From assembly GCF_900101595.1 (NCBI RefSeq), contig NZ_FMYY01000032.1, forward strand, positions 1 to 64,000: a stretch of DNA of 64,000 nt. The letters run 5' to 3'. This DNA is from Paenibacillus sp. cl123 (GTDB lineage: Bacteria > Bacillota > Bacilli > Paenibacillales > NBRC-103111). The notes beneath the pieces are model-generated. The model worked only from the letters and a program-made list of their open reading frames with translations, did no database searches and was not told where the DNA came from. A program made the translations under genes and the position numbers. How positions within the stretch are numbered: the stretch's first letter is position 1; each line of letters starts with the position of its first letter. Of this stretch, positions 27,201 through 35,100 are shown in pieces.

Positions 27201-28278
27201 AAAGAAATCTTACCGGGTGCTGGCCGCGGCTATGATGTCGCTCGTACTGGTCGCCGGCCTCGCCGCAGGTTGCGGCAAGAAGGAAGAGACGCCACCCGCG
27301 ACTCCGGCGCCGGGGACGGAAGCTCCGGCAACGACGCCGGCCGCAACGGGCAATCCGGAGGATGTGCTGATCACGTATAAGGACGGCAGCGTCAAGCGCG
27401 CCGAGTTCGACAAATTCGTCGACATCAATATGCTGTTTTATCCGCAATACGCCCAGTTCAAAACTGACCCTGCCTTCCAGCAGGATATCATGAACCAGCT
27501 GCTGGCGTTTAAAATTCTCGGGGCCCGTGCGGACGCCGCTACGAAGGCCGATGCCGAGAAGCAGGCCAAGGAGCAGATGGAGCAGATCAAGATGTATCTG
27601 GGCATGCAGGAAGGCGGTCTGGAGAAGGCTCTGAAGGATAATAACGTCACGGAGCAGGAAATCCAGAATTTCATCGGCAGCAGCCTGACGGCGATCGTCG
27701 GAGCCGAGAAGCAGGTGACTGACGATGAAGTGAAAAAAGCTTATGACAGCAAGCTGGCTCAGGATGCGAACATCTACACGGTGGCGACGGTCCGTCATAT
27801 TTTGGTCGGCACGACCGACGCGGCGACAGGAGCGGAGACGCGTTCGAAGGAAGACGCCCTGAAGCGGGCCAAGGAAGTGCAGGACAAGTTGAAGGCTGGC
27901 GGGGACTTCGACGCGCTGGCTAAGGAATATTCGGACGATCCGGGCTCCAAGGAAGCCGGCGGCAAGTATGAAAACGCCGAGGTGTCCCAGTGGGTGCCTG
28001 AATTCAAGAAGGCTGCCATCGAACTGCCGCTCAACCAAATCAGTGATCCGGTCGAAACGACGTACGGCTATCACGTGATGAAGGTCGAATCGCGCAGCAC
28101 CAAGACATTCGACGAAACCAAGGAAGCGCTGCGCTCCGAAGCGGCCCAAGGCAAGATCTACGAGTTCCTGGAGAAGGAGCTGCCCGGCATGATTCAGACC
28201 AACAACATGCCGAAGGTGGAGGCTCCTGCCGCGGAAGCGCCGGCGGCGGAAGCTCCGAAGACGGAAGAAAAGAAGTAA
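27187..28278 (+). CDS. PrsA/SurA-like foldase lipoprotein (peptidyl-prolyl isomerase)
   Basis: A 363-residue lipoprotein. A lipobox LAAGC puts the lipidated cysteine at 29, followed by a Pro/Ala/Thr linker (ETPPATPAPGTEAPATTP). A SurA-like N-terminal domain precedes one parvulin (PpiC) domain: VRHILVG, FDALAKEYSDDPGSKEAGG (abridged) and TTYGYHVMKVE. The C-terminus is a repetitive Ala/Glu/Pro tail (EAPAAEAPAAEAPKTEEKK). It should help fold exported proteins at the outer face of the membrane. It overlaps mfd by 14 bp, so it is probably coupled; B. subtilis has no such gene between mfd and spoVT. Confidence 0.9.
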   Translation: MQQNKKKSYRVLAAAMMSLVLVAGLAAGCGKKEETPPATPAPGTEAPATTPAATGNPEDVLITYKDGSVKRAEFDKFVDINMLFYPQYAQFKTDPAFQQDIMNQLLAFKILGARADAATKADAEKQAKEQMEQIKMYLGMQEGGLEKALKDNNVTEQEIQNFIGSSLTAIVGAEKQVTDDEVKKAYDSKLAQDANIYTVATVRHILVGTTDAATGAETRSKEDALKRAKEVQDKLKAGGDFDALAKEYSDDPGSKEAGGKYENAEVSQWVPEFKKAAIELPLNQISDPVETTYGYHVMKVESRSTKTFDETKEALRSEAAQGKIYEFLEKELPGMIQTNNMPKVEAPAAEAPAAEAPKTEEKK

Positions 28279-28284
28279 CAATTA

Positions 28285-28320
28285 CCAGGGTGCCCCTAGC
28301 GGGCATCCTGTTTTGTTTTC
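28285..28320 (+). terminator. Terminator after the foldase gene
   Basis: 10-bp stem CAGGGTGCCC/GGGCATCCTG (one G-U or mismatch) followed by TTTTGTTTTC. Confidence 0.85.
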
Positions 28321-28395
28321 TTAATTTTGGACATAATGAAAACAGCGGTGGCCATACATAAAGCGAGGCGGAGCGGCCGCCGAGAGGTGTCAGAT

Positions 28396-28425
28396 GCATA
28401 ACCCTCTGGGAATCGAAGAATACTA
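28396..28425 (+). promoter_or_regulatory. Candidate sigma-G promoter of spoVT
   Basis: GCATA (28396-28400), 18-bp spacer, AATACTA (28419-28425), one mismatch to CATNHTA. spoVT is a sigma-G gene in B. subtilis. The leader to the start codon would be about 80 bp. Confidence 0.55.
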
Positions 28426-28511
28426 TGGTCAGTCGAATTCCCTCCATGCGCATATAACAGGGTAATCCAGATTGGTTCACATTCTTCAAGGAAAGCGAGG
28501 CATCTAGAATT

Positions 28512-29054
28512 ATGAAAGCAACTGGAATCGTTCGTCGCATCGACGATCTTGGCAGGGTTGTGATTCCGAAAGAGATTCGTCGTACCCTGCGTATCCGGGA
28601 AGGGGACCCACTGGAAATTTTCGTGGACCGTGACGGAGAGGTCATTCTCAAGAAATATTCGCCCATCGGAGAGCTTGGTGATTTTGCCAAAGAATATGCC
28701 GAGTCGCTCTTCGAAAGCACGAATCATCTTATTATGATTACGGACCGGGATACCATTATCGCTGTGGCCGGGGGATCGAAGAAAGATTACTTGGAGAAAT
28801 CGATCGGCTCTCTGGTGGAAGCTTGCATGGAGAACCGCAAGGCTTCCATGGAAAGCACGGCAGGTTCCTATGAGATTTGCAAGGACGCTCCCGACACATA
28901 CGGCTCCTATGTCATAGCTCCAATCGTAGCCGGAGGAGATCCGATCGGATCGGTGATTCTGGTGACCAAGGACGAGAATCTCAAGATGGGGCAGATGGAA
29001 TTGAAGATGGCTGAGACGGCCGCGGGCTTTCTGGCCAAGCAAATGGAGCAGTAA
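28512..29054 (+). CDS. spoVT: Stage V sporulation regulator SpoVT
   Basis: A 180-residue AbrB-family regulator that adjusts sigma-G-dependent genes in the forespore. The N-terminal AbrB-type DNA-binding domain MKATGIVRRIDDLGRVVIPK (abridged), IRRTLRIREGDPLEIFVD is followed by a GAF-like domain (MITDRDTIIAVAGGSKKDYL, abridged) of unknown ligand. Length and sequence match the family. It is flanked by terminators on both sides and has a sigma-G-like promoter, so it is a single-gene unit. Confidence 0.97.
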   Translation: MKATGIVRRIDDLGRVVIPKEIRRTLRIREGDPLEIFVDRDGEVILKKYSPIGELGDFAKEYAESLFESTNHLIMITDRDTIIAVAGGSKKDYLEKSIGSLVEACMENRKASMESTAGSYEICKDAPDTYGSYVIAPIVAGGDPIGSVILVTKDENLKMGQMELKMAETAAGFLAKQMEQ

Positions 29055-29101
29055 GCAGCTCGATTATGCTGGACCGCTCCTGGTATATCAAGGTTCGACA
29101 G

Positions 29102-29148
29102 CAAGCCTCCTGACTGCTTCCCGCGAGGAAGAAGACAGAGGCTTTTTT
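29102..29148 (+). terminator. Terminator after spoVT
   Basis: Outer stem AAGCCTC/GAGGCTT and inner CTTCC/GGAAG stem, followed by six T. Confidence 0.85.
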
Positions 29149-29303
29149 GTCGCGTCCGGACCCGTGTTTTCAGCGAGTGACAGCCGCGCGCCGGCAGCCC
29201 GCGTCAGGCAGGCAAAGGAGGACTTTGGAAAATACCGGTGTCCTGCGGTATAATGTAAGGCGTATAGGTACGAACGGTGAGGTACGGGGGGCGCGCAGCG
29301 AAC

Positions 29304-31145
29304 ATGAAGGAAGGCGAGAATGGACTTGAGCCGCAAGAGAAGCTGCCGCAAGAGTATGGGGAGAAGCGGACCGGGCGGCGGCAGCTGGCCGACCGGGAAT
29401 CCGTGCGGCCCCTGGCCGGTCGCGAGGAGGAGCGGGAGCGCAAGGAAAGCAAGCTGCCGGCTGAAGGCGCCGGACAACCCGGGGCCTCCGCTTTCCTGCA
29501 CGGAGCCGCGCTGCTGGGCATCGCGGCCGTCGTCTCGAAGCTGCTCGGCACCCTGCAGAAAATCCCGCTGCAAAATCTGGCTGGCGACACGGTGTTCGGC
29601 GTGTACAACGCCGTGTATCCGCTGTATACGTTGATCTTGTTTCTGGCGACGGCCGGATTTCCGCTGGTCGTCTCGAAGTTTGTTTCCGAGTACGCGGTGG
29701 ACGGGAGACTGGAGGAGGCGCGGCAGGTGCTGCGCGTCTCCGCGCTCGTGCTTATGGCGACGGGAGCCTTCGCCTTCGCCTGCTTGTTTCTGGGCGCAGG
29801 GCATATCGCAGTCTGGATGGGCGCCCCGTCGGCGGCGCCGGCCATACGCAGCGTATCCTTCGCCTTGCTCGTCGTCCCCTTCATGTCCGCGCTGCGCGGA
29901 TATTTCCAAGGCTGCGGCCGGATGGCGCCGACCGCCTGGTCGCAGGTGGTGGAGCAGACGGTGCGGGTAGCGGTGATGCTGGCGCTGCTGTTGCTCCTGC
30001 TGAGGCTGGGAAGCTCCGAGGCGGCTATTGCGGCCGGAGCGACGTTTGGGTCCAGCGCGGGAGCCTTGGCCGGACTGGCGGTCATGCTGGCCTACTGGCG
30101 CAAGGACCGCTTGGAGAGACAGTCTCTGGCGCAGTCGCCCGGCTACAGGCCAGAAGCGGCCGGCGGCGGTTTGAGCCGATCCGAGGTCCCCGCCGGGGAG
30201 AAGCAGACCCGGCTCGGCGACTGGCAGCTGGCCAAGAAGCTGGCGGCTTACGCGCTGCCGGTCTGTCTCGGCTCGCTGGCGGTGCCGATCCTGGGGCTTG
30301 TCGACGCCTTTACGCTGCCTCGTCTGCTCGGCGCGGGCGGATTGGACGAGGGTGCGGCGTTATATCAGTACGGCCTGTACAATCACGGACAGCCTCTGGT
30401 CCAACTGGTCGCTATGGTGGCGGCCTCGATGACGGCCGCGCTCGTGCCGGCTATCGCGGAAGCGTCCCACCGGGGCGATCTGGAGGCCGTGCGCAGCCGG
30501 GCGGCTTATGCGCTGCGCGCGACGCTGCTGATCGGTCTGGCCGCCTCGTTCGGCCTGGCGCTGCTGGCCGAGCCGCTGAATATGATGTTTTTCCGCACGA
30601 CGGAGGGAACGTACGCGATGCGGGTGCTGTCCTTCACCGCCATGCTGACGGTGGTGAATCTCGTAGCCGGCAGCGTGCTGCAGGGCCTCGGCGCGATGCG
30701 CGCGCCGGCCGTTTACCTGCTGGCTGCCGCGCTGGTCAAGCTGGCGGGCAACGCCGTGCTCGTGCCCCGCTACGGCATCGACGGCGCCGCCTGGGCCGCC
30801 GTCGGCGCCTTTGCATTGGCGGCTGCGCTCACGCTTGCGCATGCGCTGCGCGCCGCCCGCGTCCCGGCCCCGCGCGGCCGGGCGGTCATGGCCCCGCTGC
30901 TGGCTATCGGGGCCATGACCGCCGGCCTGCTGGCCGTGACGCCGCTGCTCGCGCAGCTGCCGCCGGCTCTCCCCCCGCGGGGGGAGGCCGCGGTTACCGC
31001 GCTTGGCGGCGTCGCCGCGGGCGCGCTCGTCTACGCGCTCGCGCTGCTCGTGCTGCGCGTCATCACGGAGCGCGACCTGCAGCTCGTGCCGCAGCTGCGG
31101 GGCAAGCCGACCGAGCTGCTGCGGCGGCTGAGGCTGCTGCGATAG
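29304..31145 (+). CDS. SpoVB/MurJ-like lipid II flippase-family membrane protein (YabM)
   Basis: A 613-residue MVF/MOP-superfamily transporter with about 14 transmembrane segments, like YabM and SpoVB, proteins tied to lipid-linked precursor export for cortex or wall. Segments run from about residue 63 (ALLGIAAVVSKLLGTLQKIP, abridged) to the C-terminus, including QNLAGDTVFGVYNAVYPLYT (abridged), a strong family mark. The first 55 residues are an unusual charged Glu/Arg/Lys-rich extension. A second polar insert lies near 270-300. Start choice is uncertain: a GTG at 29277 is also in frame. GC is visibly higher than in the neighbours. The exact substrate is inferred from the family only. Confidence 0.88.
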   Translation: MKEGENGLEPQEKLPQEYGEKRTGRRQLADRESVRPLAGREEERERKESKLPAEGAGQPGASAFLHGAALLGIAAVVSKLLGTLQKIPLQNLAGDTVFGVYNAVYPLYTLILFLATAGFPLVVSKFVSEYAVDGRLEEARQVLRVSALVLMATGAFAFACLFLGAGHIAVWMGAPSAAPAIRSVSFALLVVPFMSALRGYFQGCGRMAPTAWSQVVEQTVRVAVMLALLLLLLRLGSSEAAIAAGATFGSSAGALAGLAVMLAYWRKDRLERQSLAQSPGYRPEAAGGGLSRSEVPAGEKQTRLGDWQLAKKLAAYALPVCLGSLAVPILGLVDAFTLPRLLGAGGLDEGAALYQYGLYNHGQPLVQLVAMVAASMTAALVPAIAEASHRGDLEAVRSRAAYALRATLLIGLAASFGLALLAEPLNMMFFRTTEGTYAMRVLSFTAMLTVVNLVAGSVLQGLGAMRAPAVYLLAAALVKLAGNAVLVPRYGIDGAAWAAVGAFALAAALTLAHALRAARVPAPRGRAVMAPLLAIGAMTAGLLAVTPLLAQLPPALPPRGEAAVTALGGVAAGALVYALALLVLRVITERDLQLVPQLRGKPTELLRRLRLLR

Positions 31146-31207
31146 CGAGGAGCCGGCGGACAAGCTTGCCGGACCGCTATTATTTTGGGGAAGAAGGAGC
31201 TGCCTAT

Positions 31208-32725
31208 ATGACCGCACAACCGCAAATCACCGTTCTCGGTCTCGGGACCGGGGACGAAAATCAATTGACGCTGGGGGCATGGCGCAAGCTGGAGGCTGCA
31301 GGCAACCGCGGAGGCTCGCTGTATCTGCGCACCCAGGAGCATCCGATGGTATCCATGCTGGATCATCACGGGATACGTTACGAGTCGTTCGACGCGGTCT
31401 ACGAAGCGAACGACCGGTTCGACCGCGTATACGAGACGATCGCGGACGAACTGATGGCCAAGGCTAAGCTTCCGGAGGCCGGAGAGATTTTGTACGCCGT
31501 GCCCGGGCATCCGATGGTGGCCGAGCGCACCGTACAGCTGCTGCGGGAGCGATGCTCGTCCGAAGGCATCCTGCTGACGCTGCTGGGCGGAGAGAGCTTC
31601 CTGGATCAGGCTTTCCTGCGTCTGGGCTTCGATCCGATCGAAGGTTTCCAGCTGCTTGACGGGACTGCGCTGTCGCCTTACATGCTGAATCCGCAGCTGC
31701 ACACGGTAATCGGCCAGGTGTACGACACTTTCACGGCTTCCGACGTCAAGCTTACGCTGATGGAGCTGTACCCCGACGATTATCCGGTTACCGTCGGTCA
31801 TGCGCTCGGCGTCGCCGGCGAGGAACGGGTGCGCGAGGTGCCTTTGTATGAGCTGGACCGGGTGGAGGGCTACGGCAACCTGTCGCTGGTCTGGGTTCCC
31901 CGGACCGAAAGCGAGATTGTGCGCAAGCGGACCTTCGCGCGGCTGCATGAAATTGTCGAAATTCTCCGCAGCCCGGAAGGCTGTCCGTGGGACCGGGAGC
32001 AAACTCACCAGTCTCTCCGCCGCAATCTGATTGAAGAGGCGTATGAGGTGCTCGAGACGATCGACGAGGACGATCCGGATCACCTGCGCGAGGAGCTGGG
32101 CGATCTGCTGCTGCAGGTGATGCTGCATGCCCAGATCGAAGCGGACGAAGGCTCATTCACTGTGTTCGATGTCATAGCCGAGCTCAATGATAAGCTGGTC
32201 CGCCGCCATCCGCATGTATTCGGAACGCAGTCGGCTGAGGATGCCGAGGAGGCGCTCGGCAACTGGCAGCAGATCAAGGAAGAAGAGAAGCGCAGCAAGG
32301 GCATAGAACCTGAGGCTCAGTCGGTGCTTGCGGGCGTGCCCCGCGAGCTGCCCGGTCTGCTGAAAGCCTACAAGCTGCAGAAGAAGGCTGCCGCCGTCGG
32401 CTTCGATTGGAAGACGCTGGACGAGGTGCTGCCGGTGGTGGAGTCCGAGCTGGAGGAAGTGAGGGACGCCATCCGTCGTCTCGGACGAGCCGAGCAGCAG
32501 GAGGAGCTGGGCGACCTGCTCTTCGCCGTCGTCAATTTGGCCCGTTTCCTCAAAATCGAGCCCGAGGAAGCGATGGCCGACGCCAACCGCAAATTTTCCC
32601 GGCGCTTCGGTTACATCGAAACGAGGCTGCGCGAGCAGGGGAAGAAATGGGAGCATACCGGGCTGCAGGAGATGGAAGAACTGTGGCAGGAGGCAAAAAA
32701 AGTTCAGAAAAGCGCGGGCCTCTAG
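31208..32725 (+). CDS. mazG: MazG-type nucleotide pyrophosphohydrolase fused to a tetrapyrrole-methylase-like domain (YabN)
   Basis: A 505-residue fusion. Residues 1-220 resemble the SAM-dependent tetrapyrrole methylase fold (ITVLGLGTGDENQLTLGAWR, abridged; YAVPGHPMVAERT). The C-terminal part holds two MazG modules: CPWDREQTHQSLRRNLIEEA (abridged), EELGDLLLQVMLHAQ with the EExxE/ExxD metal site, and EELGDLLFAVVNLARFL. MazG removes non-canonical NTPs. The ATG at 31208 after GAAGGAG is chosen over 31166. It matches yabN of B. subtilis in place and architecture. Confidence 0.95.
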   Translation: MTAQPQITVLGLGTGDENQLTLGAWRKLEAAGNRGGSLYLRTQEHPMVSMLDHHGIRYESFDAVYEANDRFDRVYETIADELMAKAKLPEAGEILYAVPGHPMVAERTVQLLRERCSSEGILLTLLGGESFLDQAFLRLGFDPIEGFQLLDGTALSPYMLNPQLHTVIGQVYDTFTASDVKLTLMELYPDDYPVTVGHALGVAGEERVREVPLYELDRVEGYGNLSLVWVPRTESEIVRKRTFARLHEIVEILRSPEGCPWDREQTHQSLRRNLIEEAYEVLETIDEDDPDHLREELGDLLLQVMLHAQIEADEGSFTVFDVIAELNDKLVRRHPHVFGTQSAEDAEEALGNWQQIKEEEKRSKGIEPEAQSVLAGVPRELPGLLKAYKLQKKAAAVGFDWKTLDEVLPVVESELEEVRDAIRRLGRAEQQEELGDLLFAVVNLARFLKIEPEEAMADANRKFSRRFGYIETRLREQGKKWEHTGLQEMEELWQEAKKVQKSAGL

Positions 32726-32791
32726 CAGGATTTTCCTGAGGGGCAAAGAATATGTTAGTTCAGTGTCATTATGGAGGAGGAACCTATACCA

Positions 32792-33064
32792 ATGAACAAA
32801 ACAGATCTGATCAACAGCATCGCTGAAAAAAGCGGATTGACTAAACGGGACGTAGAGTCCGTATTAAATGGATTTCTTGGCGAAGTGACCGACGCGCTTG
32901 CAAGCGGGGACAAAGTACAGCTGATCGGTTTCGGCACGTTTGAAACCCGTACGCGTTCCGGCCGCACGGGCCGCAACCCGCAAACGGGCGAAGAAATCTC
33001 CATCCCCGAATCGAAGGTGCCGGCGTTCAAAGCGGGCAATAAGCTCAAAGACGCGGTGAAGTAG
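32792..33064 (+). CDS. hup: DNA-binding protein HU
   Basis: A 90-residue HU, a dimeric nucleoid protein that bends DNA. The sequence is canonical: MNKTDLINSIAEKSGLTKRD (abridged), VQLIGFGTFETR, RTGRNPQTGEEI and PAFKAGNKLKDAVK. GGAGGAGG lies before ATG 32792. Its stop TAG is directly followed by the ATG of rqcP (TAGATG). In B. subtilis hbs lies elsewhere, next to spoIVA, so an HU gene here is a lineage difference. Confidence 0.98.
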   Translation: MNKTDLINSIAEKSGLTKRDVESVLNGFLGEVTDALASGDKVQLIGFGTFETRTRSGRTGRNPQTGEEISIPESKVPAFKAGNKLKDAVK

Positions 33065-33343
33065 ATGCGCCTCGACAAATTCTTGAAGCTGTCCCGGCTG
33101 ATTAAGCGGCGGACCGTCGCCAAGGATGTTTCCGAGCAGGGCAGAGTCTGGATCAACGGGCGTGAAGCAAAGCCGAGCAGCGCGGTTAAGGTGGGCGATG
33201 AGCTTGCCGTTCAATTCGGGCAGAAGCTGGTGACCGTGCGGGTAGAGCTTTTATCCGAGTCGACCCGCAAGGAAGATGCGGCCAAAATGTTCACGCTGCT
33301 GAAGGAAGAGAAGATCGTGCAGGAGACCGAATCCCCTTTCTGA
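33065..33343 (+). CDS. rqcP: S4-domain protein RqcP (YabO)
   Basis: A 92-residue S4-domain RNA-binding protein. In B. subtilis RqcP works with RqcH on stalled 50S subunits to add poly-alanine tails to nascent chains during ribosome quality control. MRLDKFLKLSRLIKRRTVAK (abridged), GRVWINGREAKPSSAVKVGD (abridged) are the S4 core. It begins at the base right after the HU stop codon, so translation must be coupled. Confidence 0.95.
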   Translation: MRLDKFLKLSRLIKRRTVAKDVSEQGRVWINGREAKPSSAVKVGDELAVQFGQKLVTVRVELLSESTRKEDAAKMFTLLKEEKIVQETESPF

Positions 33344-33531
33344 AGCAGCCGGTCGATCCGAAACAGCAGGAAAGCATGCCGTGTGCGCCGATTCCGTAAC
33401 GCCTTGCGCAATCAGGCGTCCGTCCGGGCTTCAGCAGCCGGGCAGGCTCGCCGGAATCCGCAGGCGATCGAAAACGGCGGCTCACCGGCTGCCGCAGCAC
33501 GAGGCATCGTCTTCGCTATCACTCCAGAAGA

Positions 33532-33575
33532 GGGCAGTATGGTCGCATTTGCAGCGGGCCATACTGCCCTTATTC
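33532..33575 (+). terminator. Terminator after rqcP
   Basis: Perfect 11-bp stem GGGCAGTATGG/CCATACTGCCC followed by TTATT. The surrounding 33344-33701 gap (358 bp) holds no gene I can support. A CATACGTT at 33624-33631 resembles a sigma-E -10 for the yabP operon, but no -35 partner is convincing. Confidence 0.8.
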
Positions 33576-33701
33576 ATATTGCTTCCCGGTTTGTCCATCC
33601 GGTTCTAAACCTCGTCCTTCCCCCATACGTTGAATAGTAAACAAGCTTGGACTGCAAGGCGGAAGCCGGCGCAGTCAAGCGTTCAGGAGGGGGACGAACC
33701 C

Positions 33702-33986
33702 ATGGTGGAACAACCGGGCAAGCTGAAGCGCCAGGAGATCAAGATGCTGAACCGCAAGCTGCTGGAGGTTTCCGGCGTATTGAATGTGGAGAGTTTCGAC
33801 AGCGAGGAATTTTTGCTTGAGACCGATGCCGGATATTTGATGATCAAGGGACAGAATCTGCACATCAAGAATCTCAGCCTAGACCAGGGCCTGGTGGCGA
33901 TTGAAGGATTCGTGAATGAGCTGGCATATCTGGACGGCAGCGGCCAGGGGAAATCCAAGGGCTTATGGGGCAAGCTGTTTAAGTGA
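33702..33986 (+). CDS. yabP: Sporulation protein YabP
   Basis: A 94-residue YabP-family protein, related to YqfC, needed for normal sporulation with YabQ in B. subtilis; its molecular function is unknown. The stretch NRKLLEVSGVLNVESFDSEE (abridged), FLLETDAGYLMIKGQNLHIKNLSLDQGLVAIEG (abridged to GYLMIKGQNLHIKNL) is the family core. CAGGAGGGGG precedes ATG 33702. It overlaps yabQ by four bases (GTGA). Confidence 0.95.
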   Translation: MVEQPGKLKRQEIKMLNRKLLEVSGVLNVESFDSEEFLLETDAGYLMIKGQNLHIKNLSLDQGLVAIEGFVNELAYLDGSGQGKSKGLWGKLFK

Positions 33987-34567
33987 CGCTCCATATCCAA
34001 TTCGTGACGCTCGGCATGATGTGTGCCGGAGGGCTGTCATTAGGCGGATTATTTGACGTATACCGGGTGCTTGCTGGCCAGCTGAGAGCGCCCGGTTGGG
34101 TGAAGTCCATCCTGGATCTTGTTTATTGGTTCACCGGAACTTTGTTAGTGTTCGCCTTGCTTTACGAGAGCAATTGGGGTGAAGTTCGTCCCTTCATTTT
34201 TTTGGGACTGGGCATCGGAATTATTTTTTACTTTTTGCTGTTTAGCAGGCCGACGATCTGGGTAATCAGATTTATCATCCGTGTCGTTATCCAAACAGCC
34301 CGTTTGCTCAAGCGGCTCGTCATCCTGCTGGTCATCAGGCCGATTGTGGGACTGTACCGGGTCTTCATGATCATTTTGGGATTTTTGCTGGCGACCGCTA
34401 TGTTCCTGTATAGAATTGTGTTACAATTATGCCATCCTGTGTGGAAACTGCTATTATGGCTGCTTAGACCGCTGGTCAAGCGGCTGCGCTTTCCTGTCCC
34501 CGGATGGATGAAGAAAACCGGTCAAAGCGTCGCGAACTTCGTTCGCCGGTTCTTTGGATCGTTCTAG
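33983..34567 (+). CDS. yabQ: Sporulation membrane protein YabQ
   Basis: A 194-residue membrane protein required for spore cortex formation in B. subtilis, where it localises to the forespore membranes. Five or so hydrophobic segments are visible (about 2-25, 45-60, 70-88, 95-115 and 120-145), with basic loops between them. The N-terminus FVTLGMMCAGGLSLGGLFDVYR (abridged to GGLSLGGLFDVYR) is typical. It starts with GTG, coupled to yabP. Confidence 0.93.
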   Translation: MTLHIQFVTLGMMCAGGLSLGGLFDVYRVLAGQLRAPGWVKSILDLVYWFTGTLLVFALLYESNWGEVRPFIFLGLGIGIIFYFLLFSRPTIWVIRFIIRVVIQTARLLKRLVILLVIRPIVGLYRVFMIILGFLLATAMFLYRIVLQLCHPVWKLLLWLLRPLVKRLRFPVPGWMKKTGQSVANFVRRFFGSF

Positions 34568-34583
34568 GAGGATTCGCTCAAAC

Positions 34584-34913
34584 ATGCAGGCAATCTCTAA
34601 AGCAGCCGATCCGCAACCCCATAATAAAGGCTCGATTCGTCGGCGCCGTCTGGTGATGCTGGTCCTTACTTGCTTTTTGAGTTGGGCCGGTGTCACTCTC
34701 TGGAACCAGGTCGACAAGATCAACGATCGGAAGGAAAAGGTAAGCTCGCTGGAGCGGAAGCTGGCTGAAGCCCAGCAAGTGCAAGACAAAGCCAAGCGCG
34801 AGATCGCAAGACTGGATGATCCCGAGTATATCGAGCAGATCATCCGCAAGGAGCTTCAGTATGTGAAGCCGGGAGAAACGCTTTTTTATTCTCCGCAGTC
34901 CGCGAAGAATTAA
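34584..34913 (+). CDS. divIC: Cell-division protein DivIC (FtsB-like)
   Basis: A 109-residue bitopic septum protein that acts with FtsL and DivIB in the divisome. A basic cytoplasmic N-terminus (GSIRRRRL) is followed by one transmembrane helix (about 33-50, VMLVLTCFLSWAGVTLW) and an extracytoplasmic coiled coil (about 52-90), ending with DPEYIEQIIRKELQYVKPGE (abridged), the FtsB/DivIC motif. TAGGAGG precedes ATG 34584. Confidence 0.95.
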   Translation: MQAISKAADPQPHNKGSIRRRRLVMLVLTCFLSWAGVTLWNQVDKINDRKEKVSSLERKLAEAQQVQDKAKREIARLDDPEYIEQIIRKELQYVKPGETLFYSPQSAKN

Positions 34914-34939
34914 GGCTGCTCGATCCGTCAGGACAATGG

Positions 34940-34968
34940 TTGACCGTATAAGGGGCGTGCGTTATAAT
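34940..34968 (+). promoter_or_regulatory. Sigma-A promoter upstream of yabR
   Basis: TTGACC (34940-34945), 17-bp spacer, TATAAT (34963-34968). The transcript would have a leader of about 125 bases before yabR. Confidence 0.75.
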
Positions 34969-34974
34969 CGGCGT

Positions 34975-35060
34975 AGCTTCGTATATTATCGGCTGAGCGG
35001 GCTTAATGCCCCAAGGAAGCTCTGGTTTGGTGAAAGTGCTCCGATCCGGAGCTTTTCATA
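34975..35060 (+). ncRNA. Structured leader or small RNA before yabR
   Basis: Downstream of the promoter the RNA can form GGGC-TTAAT-GCCC (34999-35011) and GCTCCG-ATC-CGGAGC (35038-35052) followed by TTTTC. AAGCTC at 35017-35022 can pair instead with GAGCTT at 35049-35054, which would disrupt the last hairpin. This looks like an attenuator with alternative folds, or a short terminated RNA. I recognise no known riboswitch class. Confidence 0.4.
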
Positions 35061-35100
35061 CAAGTTTGTCTAACTATTTAAGGGAGGATCAGTTTACTTT

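Noticed and set aside
33624-33631. CATACGTT as a sigma-E -10 for yabP
   Set aside because: No acceptable -35 at 13-15 bp spacing; kept only as a remark.
33383-33637. 84-residue frame between rqcP and yabP
   Set aside because: It spans a strong terminator hairpin, lacks a ribosome site and resembles no known protein.
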